From Qipengyuania flava (GTDB lineage: Bacteria; Pseudomonadota; Alphaproteobacteria; Sphingomonadales; Sphingomonadaceae): a stretch of DNA of 64,000 nt. Positions within the stretch are counted from its first letter, which is position 1. Every line of letters starts with the position of its first letter. Below the pieces are notes generated by a model, which had not been told where the DNA came from, did not search any database, and saw only the letters and a list, made by a program, of their open reading frames with translations. The translations under genes and the position numbers were made by a program. Shown here in pieces: positions 9,063 to 16,679 of the stretch. The stretch covers positions 985,974 to 1,049,973 of the forward strand of contig NZ_JAASQU010000001.1 in NCBI RefSeq assembly GCF_011762005.1, in the 5' to 3' direction.

Positions 9063-9352
9063 TACGGGTGACCGCCGCTTTCGCAAGTGCGAAGTGTTGG
9101 AGACCTGTAGGATCGCCGGAGACCGGCTCCAGTCACATGGACCGCATGGACCACGGTCCTGCGAGACAAAAGCCGCCGACTTCCGACGCAGGTGCGATCG
9201 GGGTAGCGTTGAAGGAAGCAGAGTTGCGGCATGCGGCAGAGACTATCCGGAAAGCGCCGTGTAGGACAGGCGACATGCCGTCTCGCCTGAAAGCGCCCTG
9301 TCGCTTGCCGACCCGATTGCGGACATTAATCATGCCTCGTAGAAAAAGGAGC

Positions 9353-9670
9353 ATGACGCTCAAGAGATACGTCAACAGCGTGATGTTGCTGTTAGCTGCA
9401 GCATGCACCACCTATCCCGGTAAAGGAGATGCCCTCTTGGAATCCATCTATATGTTTGCAGGCACGGATGGAGCTATGGCCTACTCGATTGACAAATCGG
9501 GGGCGAACCTCCCCGAGGAATATGCGCCCTGGCGGTTTGAGAGAGAGGTTTCGACAAGTGGTCCCACCTTTCAAGCGGGAACGGACAAGCGTGCTCTAGA
9601 AGAGGTCAAGGCAGAAGGATATGTGGTCATCGTGTGGTCAATGACGTTTGAGGACGAGACCACTCAATAG
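9353..9670 (+). CDS. Small putative lipoprotein, unknown function
   Basis: 105-residue protein, not recognised. A short basic N-terminus (MTLKRYVNS) is followed by a hydrophobic stretch and a possible lipobox (LLLAAAC, Cys18), suggesting a lipid-anchored protein. The rest is soluble and acidic, with a C-terminal beta-like segment GYVVIVWSMTFEDETTQ. The ATG at 9353 has a strong AAAAAGGAGC site, which rules out the ATG at 9332. Base composition is visibly more AT-rich than in neighbouring genes, as in the next two small genes, hinting at transfer. It sits between the conserved-looking motifs ATTGCGGACATTAAT (9316) and AGCTCTCCACCCC (9681). Confidence 0.6.
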   Translation: MTLKRYVNSVMLLLAAACTTYPGKGDALLESIYMFAGTDGAMAYSIDKSGANLPEEYAPWRFEREVSTSGPTFQAGTDKRALEEVKAEGYVVIVWSMTFEDETTQ

Positions 9671-9893
9671 CGATAGGGACAGCTCTCCACCCCTTTGCTG
9701 CCAATGTCCCTGTCGCCAAAGCAGCCTAAGAGCGGCCATTCAGAACCGAATTGCGATAACGCGTAATTCCTTGATCCGCATTCGATCGGCATCCGTAAAT
9801 CGCGAACTCGTCCGAACGTCTGTTGGTGCTAGAACCGGCCGGTCGGCTCACGACCCTATTTGCGGACCTTCCGGCAGCGGATATAGTTGTTTG

Positions 9894-10205
9894 ATGCCTA
9901 AAGCCTCGTCGCCCCTTCCTCCCCAAGAGCCAACTTTGCTGGAAGAGCATGAAGCAGAGTTTATCCGGGAAACGATCAAGCGCTTTTATGGCGAAGGAGC
10001 GGTTGTATGAAATTACGGCCCTGACCCGGATCGGTTGGAGCTTCACGTCGAGGCGGATGTTGGCCAAGACATGAGACTTTATTACTGCCTAGGTGTTTTG
10101 TTCACTCGAATTGAGCGTCCATCTGTTTCTTTGGAAGTGACAAAGCGCGGAAGCAAAATTCATGGCCCAGCCAAGATCGCTTATCGTCAGGGCGTGATTA
10201 TCTAA
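9894..10205 (+). pseudogene. Small conserved hypothetical gene interrupted by an in-frame TGA
   Basis: A 104-codon frame from ATG 9894 to TAA 10203-10205 is interrupted only by TGA at 10008-10010. The first part ends HEAEFIRETIKRFYGEGAVV; after the stop the same frame continues NYGPDPDRLELHVEADVG and ends AKIAYRQGVII. From memory, small alphaproteobacterial proteins of this type read AVVRNYGPDP at the join, so the TGA probably arose from CGA (Arg) by one C-to-T change. No function is known to me. There is no good ribosome-binding site before 9894. It could still give a 38-residue fragment. Selenocysteine is very unlikely here: no SECIS-like hairpin was noticed and the expected residue is Arg. 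Confidence 0.68.
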
Positions 10206-10206
10206 C

Positions 10207-10329
10207 GACCGCTTCCCACCCCAGTATTGGTCGATCCCCTTGACTAGTCCGATGCCCGAAAGCCGACCAACAGCTACCAGATACTTCTCGCCAAAAACGG
10301 ACGGGCAGCTAACGAGACTAATTGCGGTC
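10207..10329. repeat. Inverted-repeat-bounded spacer between small island genes
   Basis: GACCGC at 10207-10212, two bases after the preceding stop, is mirrored by GCGGTC at 10324-10329, in the spacer before the next gene. Related motifs recur around the neighbouring small genes: GTCCGCTTTCCACCC at 10825 and AGCTCTCCACCCC at 9681 after stops; ATTGCGGACATT at 9316 and TTTGCGGACC at 9859 before starts. The paired change GACCGC/GCGGTC versus GTCCGC/GCGGAC suggests that pairing matters. This is a degenerate repeat family of unknown role. Confidence 0.45.
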
Positions 10330-10386
10330 GCTAATCTATCAAGCCAGGCTGACTTCCTGCAAAGAGCTTTTCACGAGGGATGAAGG

Positions 10387-10815
10387 ATGGCGAACTGGGC
10401 AAAGATTTTTCGGGTATCTGGTTGCCTTATCCTGACGGCAGGATTTGTTCTCATTAGTCCCGGTCTCTTTTTGGGAGCAATGCTAATCGCAGGCTCGGAG
10501 CGGACCATTTATGAGCGTGCAGAATCACCAAACGGTTCACATGAGGCGCGTGTTCAGTTCGATGATGGGGGCGCTTTAAGCGGTTTTGAGCGTCTAGTCT
10601 TCGTCAAGAGCACATGGAACCCCAGTGACGCACCCTTGCTCAGTTGCCGGGCGTTCTGGGGACACGGTCAAGCAGACATTGATCTTAGCTGGCAAGATGA
10701 GTCCACTTTGGTCATCGAGCATCATGTCGCTCCAGATAATGTTGCACACGTTGAGTCAAACTGCGGATCGGTTCGTATTGTGACGTCGGCAGATGAACCG
10801 TTCGAGGATTTCTGA
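10387..10815 (+). CDS. Hypothetical membrane-anchored protein
   Basis: 142-residue protein. One N-terminal hydrophobic segment (residues ~10-36, VSGCLILTAGFVLISPG...) should anchor it in the membrane. The outside part starts with ERAESPNGSHEARVQFDDGGALSGFE, a pattern seen in small DUF5412-like membrane proteins, then a beta-rich domain with two Cys (LLSCRAFWG, ESNCGSVRI). Function is unknown. GAGGG lies about ten bases before the ATG. Base composition is AT-richer than in the flanking core genes, which fits the 9.3-10.8 kb island. Confidence 0.65.
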   Translation: MANWAKIFRVSGCLILTAGFVLISPGLFLGAMLIAGSERTIYERAESPNGSHEARVQFDDGGALSGFERLVFVKSTWNPSDAPLLSCRAFWGHGQADIDLSWQDESTLVIEHHVAPDNVAHVESNCGSVRIVTSADEPFEDF

Positions 10816-10956
10816 TTTCTGACCGTCCGCTTTCCACCCTAATTCAGGACATCCAGTCGACGCCCAGCGTTTTCCGATAACGGACACCATCACAGCCCAC
10901 CGCAAAGGCGCTGCGGGTGCTTGCCCCGCGTTCCTTTTGTGTTCTAACGCCGTGGC

Positions 10957-13698
10957 GTGACCCCGCCCCTTCCCCTCCCCGCGCTGCATGCCAGCCATGC
11001 CGGCACCTGGCTGCGCGATGCGAATGGGGCGACGCGCGGCTGTTCGAAGGGCGAGGCGGTGATGGCCGCCGCCGACACGCCGCAATTGCTGATGAATGCG
11101 CCGCTGGTGGCGAGCCGGCTTGGCTATCCCGACCTGTCGGGGCTCGACCTGCTCGAACTGTTCGCTTTCGTCCATCCGGCCACATTCTGCGTGCCCACCC
11201 CCAAAGGGCTGGCACATGCGCTGGGACTGGACGAGCCGGCGGACGATGCGGGCGTGCCATTGCTGCTGCAGCAGGCGGCGGGCGTTCTGGTGGCAACCTG
11301 CGAGAGCGAGGACTGGCTGCAGCGCGAGGGCGCGTGGTCCTCGCTGCAATCGCTCGCGCGGCTGCGCTGGCCGTGGGCGGGCGTGCTCGCCCCGCATGTG
11401 CGGAAGCCCGAACGCGCGGAGAAGTGGCTGTTCAGCCGCCTGCCCGAATGGGAGGAAACACCCGAACGCGCGCAACCGGCGCAGGTGCTGATCGACGAGC
11501 CCGAGATCGAGGCGCATCTCGAACGGCTGACCGGTGAGGGATCCGAAAAGCGCGAAGGGCAGCGGCTGTTCTCGCGCGGGGCAGGCCATGTCTTCGGTCC
11601 GCGCGACCGGCAGAAGCGGCCGCATGTTCTGCTGGCGCAGGCGGGTACCGGGATCGGCAAGACGCTCGGCTATCTCGCCCCCGCCTCGCTGTGGGCGGAA
11701 CGTTCGGGCGGAACGGTGTGGGTATCGACCTACACCAAGAACCTGCAGCGCCAGCTACGCCGCGAAAGCGCGCGCGCCTGGCCCGCGACGCGGCCCGACG
11801 GTTCCCCCCCGGTGGTGGTGCGCAAGGGGCGCGAAAACTACCTCTGCCTGCTCAATCTGGAGGACGCGCTGCAGGGCGGTTTTGCCGGGCGCCCGGCGAT
11901 CCTCGCGCATCTGGTCGCGCGCTGGGCGGCCTATTCGCAGGATGGCGACATGATCGGCGGCGACCTGCCCGGCTGGCTCGGCACGCTGTTCCGCAAGCGC
12001 GGGATCGCGGCGCTCACTGATCAGCGCGGCGAATGCGTCTATGCCGGCTGCCCGCATTACCGGAAGTGCTTCATCGAACGCAGCGCGCGCAATGCGGCGC
12101 AGGCCGATCTCGTGATCGCCAACCATGCGCTGGTGATGGTCAATGCGGCGCGCGGACGCGACGCCAATGCGCGCCCCACGCGGATCGTGTTCGACGAGGG
12201 CCACCATGTCTTCGATGCTGCCGACAGCACCTTTTCCGCCGCGCTGACCGGGCAGGAGGCGATCGAACTGCGCCGCTGGATCATCGGGCCGGAAAAGAAC
12301 AGCCGAGGCCGCCGCCGCGGTTTGTCGGCGCGGCTGGCGGATGTCGCAAGCTATGACGATGCGGGCGGCGAAGCGGTCGAAGCCGCAGTTGTGGCGGCAC
12401 AGGCCCTGCCTGCCGAAGGCTGGCTCGGACGGCTGGGCGAAGGCGCGCCGATCGGCCCGCTCGAAAACCTGCTCGCTGCGGTGCGCGCCACCACATTCGC
12501 GCGCGACGAAAGCGGGCTGGAAATGGGCTACGGCATCGAGACCGAGACCTCGCAATTGCCCGGTGAACTGGTCGAAGCCGCCGGGATCGCCGCGCAGGCG
12601 CTCGCGGCGATCCGCACGCCGCTGCTCAAGCTTGCCGGACGGCTCGAGGCGATCATGGAGGATGCTCCCGACTGGCTCGACGGCCAGGGCCGCGCGCGGA
12701 TCGAGGGCGCGCGCCATTCGCTGGCCTGGCGGATCGACCTGATCGCCGCATGGGAAGCGCTGCTGTCGCGCCTGGGCGGCCCCGCCGATCCCGAATTCGT
12801 CGACTGGCTGCAGGTCGACCGCAACGATGCGCGCGAATTCGACGTCGGGCTCTACCGCCACTGGCTCGACCCGATGAAGCCCTTCGCCAAGACCGTGCTC
12901 GAACCCGCGCATGGCGTGATGCTGACCAGCGCCACGCTGACCGATCGCGACGAGACCGGCCCCGACTGGCCGCATGCGATCGCGAAAAGCGGCGCACCGC
13001 ATCTCGAACTGCTGCCGAAGACCGCGCAGGCCGACAGCCCGTTCGATTACGCGAGCAGGGCCGAAGTGCTGATTGTCACCGATATCCGCAAGGGCGACAT
13101 CCCCGCGCTTGCGGGAGCCTATGCGCGGCTGATCGAGGCGAGCGATGGCGGCGTGCTGGGACTGTTCACCGCGATCCGCCGGATGCGCGCAGTCTATGGC
13201 CGCATCGCCGACCGGCTCGCCCGCGCCGGGCTGCCGCTCTATGCGCAGCATGTCGACCCGATCGATACGGGCACGCTGACCGACATTTTCCGCGACGATC
13301 CGCGCGCCAGCCTGCTCGGCACCGATGCGCTGCGCGACGGGGTGGATGTGCCCGGCCGGTCCTTGCGCTGCGTGGTGATGGAAAGCGTGCCGTGGCCGCG
13401 CCCGACGATCCTGCACCGCGCGCGCCGCGCCGCTGCGGCCGAGCAGGAAGGCGGCGCCAAGCGCTATGACGACCGCATCATTCGCGCGCGGCTGGCGCAG
13501 GCTTTCGGTCGGCTGATCCGCACGCGCGAGGATTCGGGCCATTTCGTCGTGCTTTCCCCCGCCTTCCCCAGCCGGTTGCTCTCCGCCTTTCCCGAAGGCA
13601 CGCCCGTCACGCGGCTGACACTCGAAGAGGCTTTACAGCGCGTCGCCAAGGGTGTTGTTAGCCCCGAACACTCAGCAGCGGAGACCCAGCCCCAGTGA
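10957..13698 (+). CDS. ATP-dependent DNA helicase, DinG/XPD family with Fe-S cluster
   Basis: 913-residue superfamily 2 helicase. Seen in order: Walker A in AQAGTGIGKTLGYLAP (around residue 230), iron-sulphur domain cysteines (NYLCLLN; GECVYAGCPHYRKCF), the DEAH-type box VFDEGHHVFDAAD, motif IV-V region MLTSATLTDRDETGPDW, and motif VI ARLAQAFGRLIRTREDSGHF. Enzymes of this family unwind DNA 5'-to-3', helping resolve R-loops and damaged structures. The GTG start at 10957 is supported by a typical opening (LPALHASHAGTWLR); no strong ribosome-binding site is seen. The SixA-type gene follows after 10 bases, so they are probably cotranscribed. Confidence 0.92.
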   Translation: MTPPLPLPALHASHAGTWLRDANGATRGCSKGEAVMAAADTPQLLMNAPLVASRLGYPDLSGLDLLELFAFVHPATFCVPTPKGLAHALGLDEPADDAGVPLLLQQAAGVLVATCESEDWLQREGAWSSLQSLARLRWPWAGVLAPHVRKPERAEKWLFSRLPEWEETPERAQPAQVLIDEPEIEAHLERLTGEGSEKREGQRLFSRGAGHVFGPRDRQKRPHVLLAQAGTGIGKTLGYLAPASLWAERSGGTVWVSTYTKNLQRQLRRESARAWPATRPDGSPPVVVRKGRENYLCLLNLEDALQGGFAGRPAILAHLVARWAAYSQDGDMIGGDLPGWLGTLFRKRGIAALTDQRGECVYAGCPHYRKCFIERSARNAAQADLVIANHALVMVNAARGRDANARPTRIVFDEGHHVFDAADSTFSAALTGQEAIELRRWIIGPEKNSRGRRRGLSARLADVASYDDAGGEAVEAAVVAAQALPAEGWLGRLGEGAPIGPLENLLAAVRATTFARDESGLEMGYGIETETSQLPGELVEAAGIAAQALAAIRTPLLKLAGRLEAIMEDAPDWLDGQGRARIEGARHSLAWRIDLIAAWEALLSRLGGPADPEFVDWLQVDRNDAREFDVGLYRHWLDPMKPFAKTVLEPAHGVMLTSATLTDRDETGPDWPHAIAKSGAPHLELLPKTAQADSPFDYASRAEVLIVTDIRKGDIPALAGAYARLIEASDGGVLGLFTAIRRMRAVYGRIADRLARAGLPLYAQHVDPIDTGTLTDIFRDDPRASLLGTDALRDGVDVPGRSLRCVVMESVPWPRPTILHRARRAAAAEQEGGAKRYDDRIIRARLAQAFGRLIRTREDSGHFVVLSPAFPSRLLSAFPEGTPVTRLTLEEALQRVAKGVVSPEHSAAETQPQ

Positions 13699-13708
13699 AG
13701 ACGCGCGC

Positions 13709-14236
13709 ATGAAGATCCTCGGCCTGCTGCGTCACGCCAAGTCCGACTGGGGCCAGAGCGACAAGCACGATTTCGATCGCGGGCTCAACGATCGCGGGCG
13801 CCGCGGGGCGCAGGTGATCGGCGATCACATCCGCGCGCATGGCGTCGATTGGGACCGGCTCGTCGCCAGCCCCGCCGAACGGGTCAAGCAGACGCTGGCT
13901 GCGGCGCTGCCCATGCTCGCGCCGCAATGGGACGAACGGCTGTATCTCGCCGGGACCGACACGATCATGGACGTGATCCGCGAAACCGGGGGCGATGGCG
14001 ATGCGCTGCTGGTGTCGGGCCACAATCCCGGCCTCGGCGACATGCTGTTCGAACTGGTGGCACCGAAGAACGAGAACGCGCTGTACGACGAGGCGAAGGT
14101 CAAATTCCCCACTGCCGCCTATGCGGTGTTCGAACTCGATATCGAAGACTGGAGCGAATTGCGGACGGGCTGCGGCAAACTCGCCCATTTTGCCCGCCCG
14201 CGCGATCTCGATGCGGAGCTCGGTCCGGAATATTGA
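13709..14236 (+). CDS. SixA-type histidine phosphatase family protein
   Basis: 175-residue histidine phosphatase. The RHG motif is RHAKSDW at the N-terminus (MKILGLLRHAKSDWGQSD), with DRGLNDRGRRGAQVIG after it and a second catalytic His in VSGHNPGLGDML. This matches the SixA branch, which removes phosphate from phospho-histidine proteins such as ArcB or PTS components in E. coli. The real target here is not known. It starts 10 bases after the helicase stop and its TGA overlaps the ribosome-binding site of the next frame, so all three genes appear to form one operon. Confidence 0.85.
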   Translation: MKILGLLRHAKSDWGQSDKHDFDRGLNDRGRRGAQVIGDHIRAHGVDWDRLVASPAERVKQTLAAALPMLAPQWDERLYLAGTDTIMDVIRETGGDGDALLVSGHNPGLGDMLFELVAPKNENALYDEAKVKFPTAAYAVFELDIEDWSELRTGCGKLAHFARPRDLDAELGPEY

Positions 14237-14247
14237 GGGGGCAATTG

Positions 14248-14813
14248 ATGAACCGAGGATTTGCGATCGGCGCGATCAGTCTCGCCTTGACGACAGCGTC
14301 CGCAACAGCAGCGCCAACCGAGCTTGAAAACGGGTTCGAAAGGGCGTTGCGCGGATGCGAGCAATGGATTCTCGATCCGGCATCATGGGCCAATGATCCA
14401 GGGGTTTTGCCGAGCGACTGGGCCTGGGAAACAAGGCGGGATGGGTGAATTCGGTCGACGAGGCTGCATTGCCGCCACAGGACTTGCGCGTCGCCAATCA
14501 CTATCTTCGGATCAACGTGACGATCGACGCAGGTTTCATCCTCGTGGTCTCCGACCGGATTCCTTTCTGCCACATTACCGGTGGCGGCGGCAGCGACATG
14601 CAACCGGTCGTCGAAGCAGTGCTGGCGAGCGATGCATTCCTGTCGCGTTGGCAGAAGCTCGACGATCAGCTGCAAGGCGAAATGGCTTCGACCATCTACC
14701 AGAATCGAGCAGCGCCGCACTTTTCGATCATCATCAGTCGAGCGCAGATGCCGGACCAGCGAAGGGACCACGTGCAGGTCGTGGCGACAGCGCTATACGA
14801 ACTCGACGATTGA
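14248..14813 (+). pseudogene. Frameshifted secreted protein of unknown function
   Basis: Two overlapping frames together make one protein of about 188 residues. Frame 1 starts at ATG 14248 (GAGGGG seven bases upstream) with a signal peptide (MNRGFAIGAISLALTTASATAA) and runs to DPASWANDPG, after which its sense breaks down and it stops at 14448. The second frame takes over near 14401 as GFAERLGLGNKAGWVNSVDE and ends in YELDD at 14813. The combined length, 566 bases, is one short of a multiple of three: a single G lost from the GGGG run at 14401-14404 would explain it. Function unknown. It could be a sequencing error, a recent pseudogene or, less likely, recoding. Confidence 0.7.
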
Positions 14814-14872
14814 ACGAATTGCGGGCCAGCCTTGCTCGGGCCAGAAGCGAACGCAATCGGCAGTTCCGCAGA

Positions 14873-15310
14873 TCACCGCAAAACCCGCGGTCCCGGCCCG
14901 CCCTCGGCGGCGATGTCGTCGGGATTGTAGATCTTGCAGGTCTTCAGGCTGAGGCAGCCGCAGCCGATGCAGCCGTCGAGATTGTCGCGCAGTGCCTGCA
15001 ATTGCGCGATCCGCCGGTCGAGGCTCTCGCGGATCGCCTCGCTGATCTTCCACCAGTCGAAGCTCGACGGATTGCGCCCCTGCGGCAGGCTGCGCAGATG
15101 ATCGCCGATCTCCTCGAGCGACAGCCCCAGCTTCTGCACGATCAGGATGAAACTCAGCCGCCTGATATCGCTGCGCAGGAAGCGCCGCTGGTTGCCCGCA
15201 GTGCGGATCGAATGGATCAGTCCCTTGTCTTCGTAGAACCGGATCGCCGAGGCGGACAGGCCGGTCCGGCGCGCCAGATCGCCGATGCTGAGGAGGTCGT
15301 TCGCATTCAT
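14873..15310 (-). CDS. soxR: Redox-sensitive transcriptional activator SoxR
   Basis: 145-residue MerR-family regulator. The N-terminal HTH reads LLSIGDLARRTGLSASAIRFYEDKGL, followed by a dimerisation helix, and the SoxR-specific four-cysteine cluster CIGCGCLSLKTC near the C-terminus binds a [2Fe-2S] centre. Oxidation of the centre by redox-cycling compounds twists DNA and activates overlong-spacer promoters (known for SoxR). The C-terminal tail is short. It is divergent from a VOC gene, and a near-consensus SoxR box lies in the shared upstream region. There is no soxS, as usual outside enterobacteria. Confidence 0.95.
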   Translation of the reverse strand: MNANDLLSIGDLARRTGLSASAIRFYEDKGLIHSIRTAGNQRRFLRSDIRRLSFILIVQKLGLSLEEIGDHLRSLPQGRNPSSFDWWKISEAIRESLDRRIAQLQALRDNLDGCIGCGCLSLKTCKIYNPDDIAAEGGPGPRVLR

Positions 15311-15337
15311 CGATCAGAGTGATAGGGCAAATGAAGC

Positions 15338-15368
15338 TTGACCTCAAGTGAAGTTGAGGTTGCATATG
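15338..15368 (+). promoter_or_regulatory. SoxR box inside a 19-bp-spacer promoter
   Basis: CCTCAAGTGAAGTTGAGG at 15342-15359 closely matches the known SoxR operator CCTCAAGTTAACTTGAGG (outer six bases of each arm identical). It lies between a -35 TTGACC (15338-15343) and a -10-like CATATG (15363-15368), separated by 19 bp, the overlong spacing that makes SoxR promoters dependent on DNA twisting. It points towards the VOC gene at 15432 and lies 32 bases upstream of soxR on the other strand, so it may also autoregulate soxR. Confidence 0.9.
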
Positions 15369-15431
15369 CCTGTGCATCGCAATCGGGCGGCCCGGCCCAG
15401 TCATGGCCCCGCTCAACACAGGAGATGCACT

Positions 15432-15803
15432 ATGGCCAAAGGACGATTGGAACACGCGAATATCTCGGTCACCGATCCCGAACGCAGCGCCGCGCTGCTC
15501 ACGGAGCTGCTCGGCTGGGAGGAGCGCTGGCGCGGGCCGTCGCTGAAATACGGGCGCTCAGTCCATATCGGTGCCGAGCACGATTACATCGCTCTCTATA
15601 CCGGCGATCACGTGAAGGGCGAGTTCGCCAAGGGCCAGCCGCTCAACCATATCGCCTTCACCGTTGACGACCTCGACGCGGCGGAGAAAATCGTGGCCGA
15701 ACACGGGCTCGAACCCTTCGGGCATGACGATTACGAACCCGGGCGGCGGTTCTATTTCTTCGACTGGGACGGGATCGAATTCGAGGTGGTCAGCTATGAA
15801 TGA
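15432..15803 (+). CDS. VOC (glyoxalase-fold) family protein, predicted SoxR target
   Basis: 123-residue single VOC domain protein. Start MAKGRLEHANISVTDPERSAALLTELLGW shows the first beta-alpha-beta unit with a metal-ligand-like His (LEHANI); HIAFTVDDLDAAEKI opens the second unit with another His, and the Glu in GIEFEVVSYE could complete a metal site. Such proteins act as glyoxalases, dioxygenases or drug-binding resistance proteins. AGGAG lies seven bases before the ATG. The SoxR box upstream suggests induction by redox-active compounds, so a role in detoxifying quinones or electrophiles is a reasonable inference. Its 3' end overlaps the convergent arsR-type gene by 10 bases. Confidence 0.85.
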   Translation: MAKGRLEHANISVTDPERSAALLTELLGWEERWRGPSLKYGRSVHIGAEHDYIALYTGDHVKGEFAKGQPLNHIAFTVDDLDAAEKIVAEHGLEPFGHDDYEPGRRFYFFDWDGIEFEVVSYE

Positions 15804-16144
15804 GCCGATCCTGCGCGAGCCGCTGTTCGCCCGCCAACATCGCTCGTATCCGGATTGCGAAACCCCGCCATCGCGGCCAGCGGCACTTCCTCGAACCGGC
15901 CCAGCCACCGCCGCGCCATTTTCGCGAGCGGCACCGGGTTGAGGTAATGCCGCTTGCAGCGCCCGTCGCGCTCGGAGGCGACCAGTTCGGCCGCCTCGAG
16001 CACGGCGAGGTGCTTGGCCACCGCCTGCCGCGTCATCGGCAGGCCTTCGGCCAGCGCGGACAGCGTGAGCCCGCCCTGCTCACTCAGCCGGTCGAGCAGG
16101 AGCCGCCGGGTCGGATCCGAAAGCGCGGCGAATGTGTCCGTCAT
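15794..16144 (-). CDS. ArsR-family winged-helix regulator
   Basis: 116-residue transcription factor. The N-terminal part is a standard ArsR winged helix: FAALSDPTRRLLLDRLSEQGGLTLSALAEGL, recognition helix MTRQAVAKHLAVLEAAELV, and wing SERDGRCKRHYLNPVPL. No metal-binding Cys motif is visible, so it is likely one of the non-metal ArsR proteins usually found beside an SRPBCC/AHSA1 gene. No such partner lies here; the gene is alone, with its last 10 bases overlapping the convergent VOC gene. The final ~20 residues look poorly constrained. Confidence 0.82.
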   Translation of the reverse strand: MTDTFAALSDPTRRLLLDRLSEQGGLTLSALAEGLPMTRQAVAKHLAVLEAAELVASERDGRCKRHYLNPVPLAKMARRWLGRFEEVPLAAMAGFRNPDTSDVGGRTAARAGSAHS

Positions 16145-16223
16145 GCGATCATGGTTACGAAGCGGTTGCCGAGTCGCTCAAGCGCGGTGCAGCGCATGGT
16201 GCCGACTTGTCCACCGCTTGCGC

Positions 16224-16676
16224 TTAGCGGGGCAGCATATCGGTCTGCCTGAGCGCCTCGGACAGCGCGATGGCAGCGCTGGTGGCGACATTGAGCGAAC
16301 GCACCTCGCTGCGCATCGGCAGCCGCACCCTTTCGCTGCAGGCATCGGCCACCGCCTGGGGCACGCCCGCGCTTTCCTTGCCGAACAGCAGCACATCATC
16401 GGGTCGATAGGTGCAGTCATAGGCCGAGCGTGTGGTCTTGGTGGTAAACAGGACGAGTCGGCCCGACCCAAGCGTGTCCTGGAATTCGGCAAAACCGGCA
16501 TGGCGTCTGATCTCGACATGATCGATGTAATCCATGGCCGCGCGACGAACGCGCCGATCATCCCATTCGAACCCCATTGGTTCGATTAGATCTACTCCCA
16601 CACCCAAACAGGCACAAAGCCGCAGGACGGCGCCGACATTCCCCGCGATCTCGGGTTCGTACATCGCGATCCGCAT
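16224..16676 (-). CDS. trmL: tRNA (cytidine(34)-2'-O)-methyltransferase
   Basis: 150-residue SPOUT methyltransferase that 2'-O-methylates the wobble base of tRNA-Leu isoacceptors. Family motifs are clear: N-terminal RIAMYEPEIAGNVGAVLRLCACLG, the middle YIDHVEIRRHAGFAEF, and the knot motifs LLFGKESAGVP and RLPMRSEVRSLNVATSAAIALSEALRQ. The length is normal for TrmL. Its start is three bases after the stop of the SRAP gene upstream on the same strand, so ubiA-SRAP-trmL probably form one leftward transcript. Confidence 0.95.
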   Translation of the reverse strand: MRIAMYEPEIAGNVGAVLRLCACLGVGVDLIEPMGFEWDDRRVRRAAMDYIDHVEIRRHAGFAEFQDTLGSGRLVLFTTKTTRSAYDCTYRPDDVLLFGKESAGVPQAVADACSERVRLPMRSEVRSLNVATSAAIALSEALRQTDMLPR

Positions 16677-16679
16677 GTT

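Noticed and set aside
10008-10010. Selenocysteine at the in-frame TGA
   Set aside because: No hairpin of SECIS type noticed directly after it, the family residue appears to be Arg, and no selenoprotein genes are nearby.
10199-10336. Possible integron attC site (ATCTAAC over the stop codon of the broken gene)
   Set aside because: The 5' heptamer fits RYYYAAC but the 3' end (GCTAATC) does not fit GTTRRRY, the neighbouring spacers lack both, and no integrase is seen.
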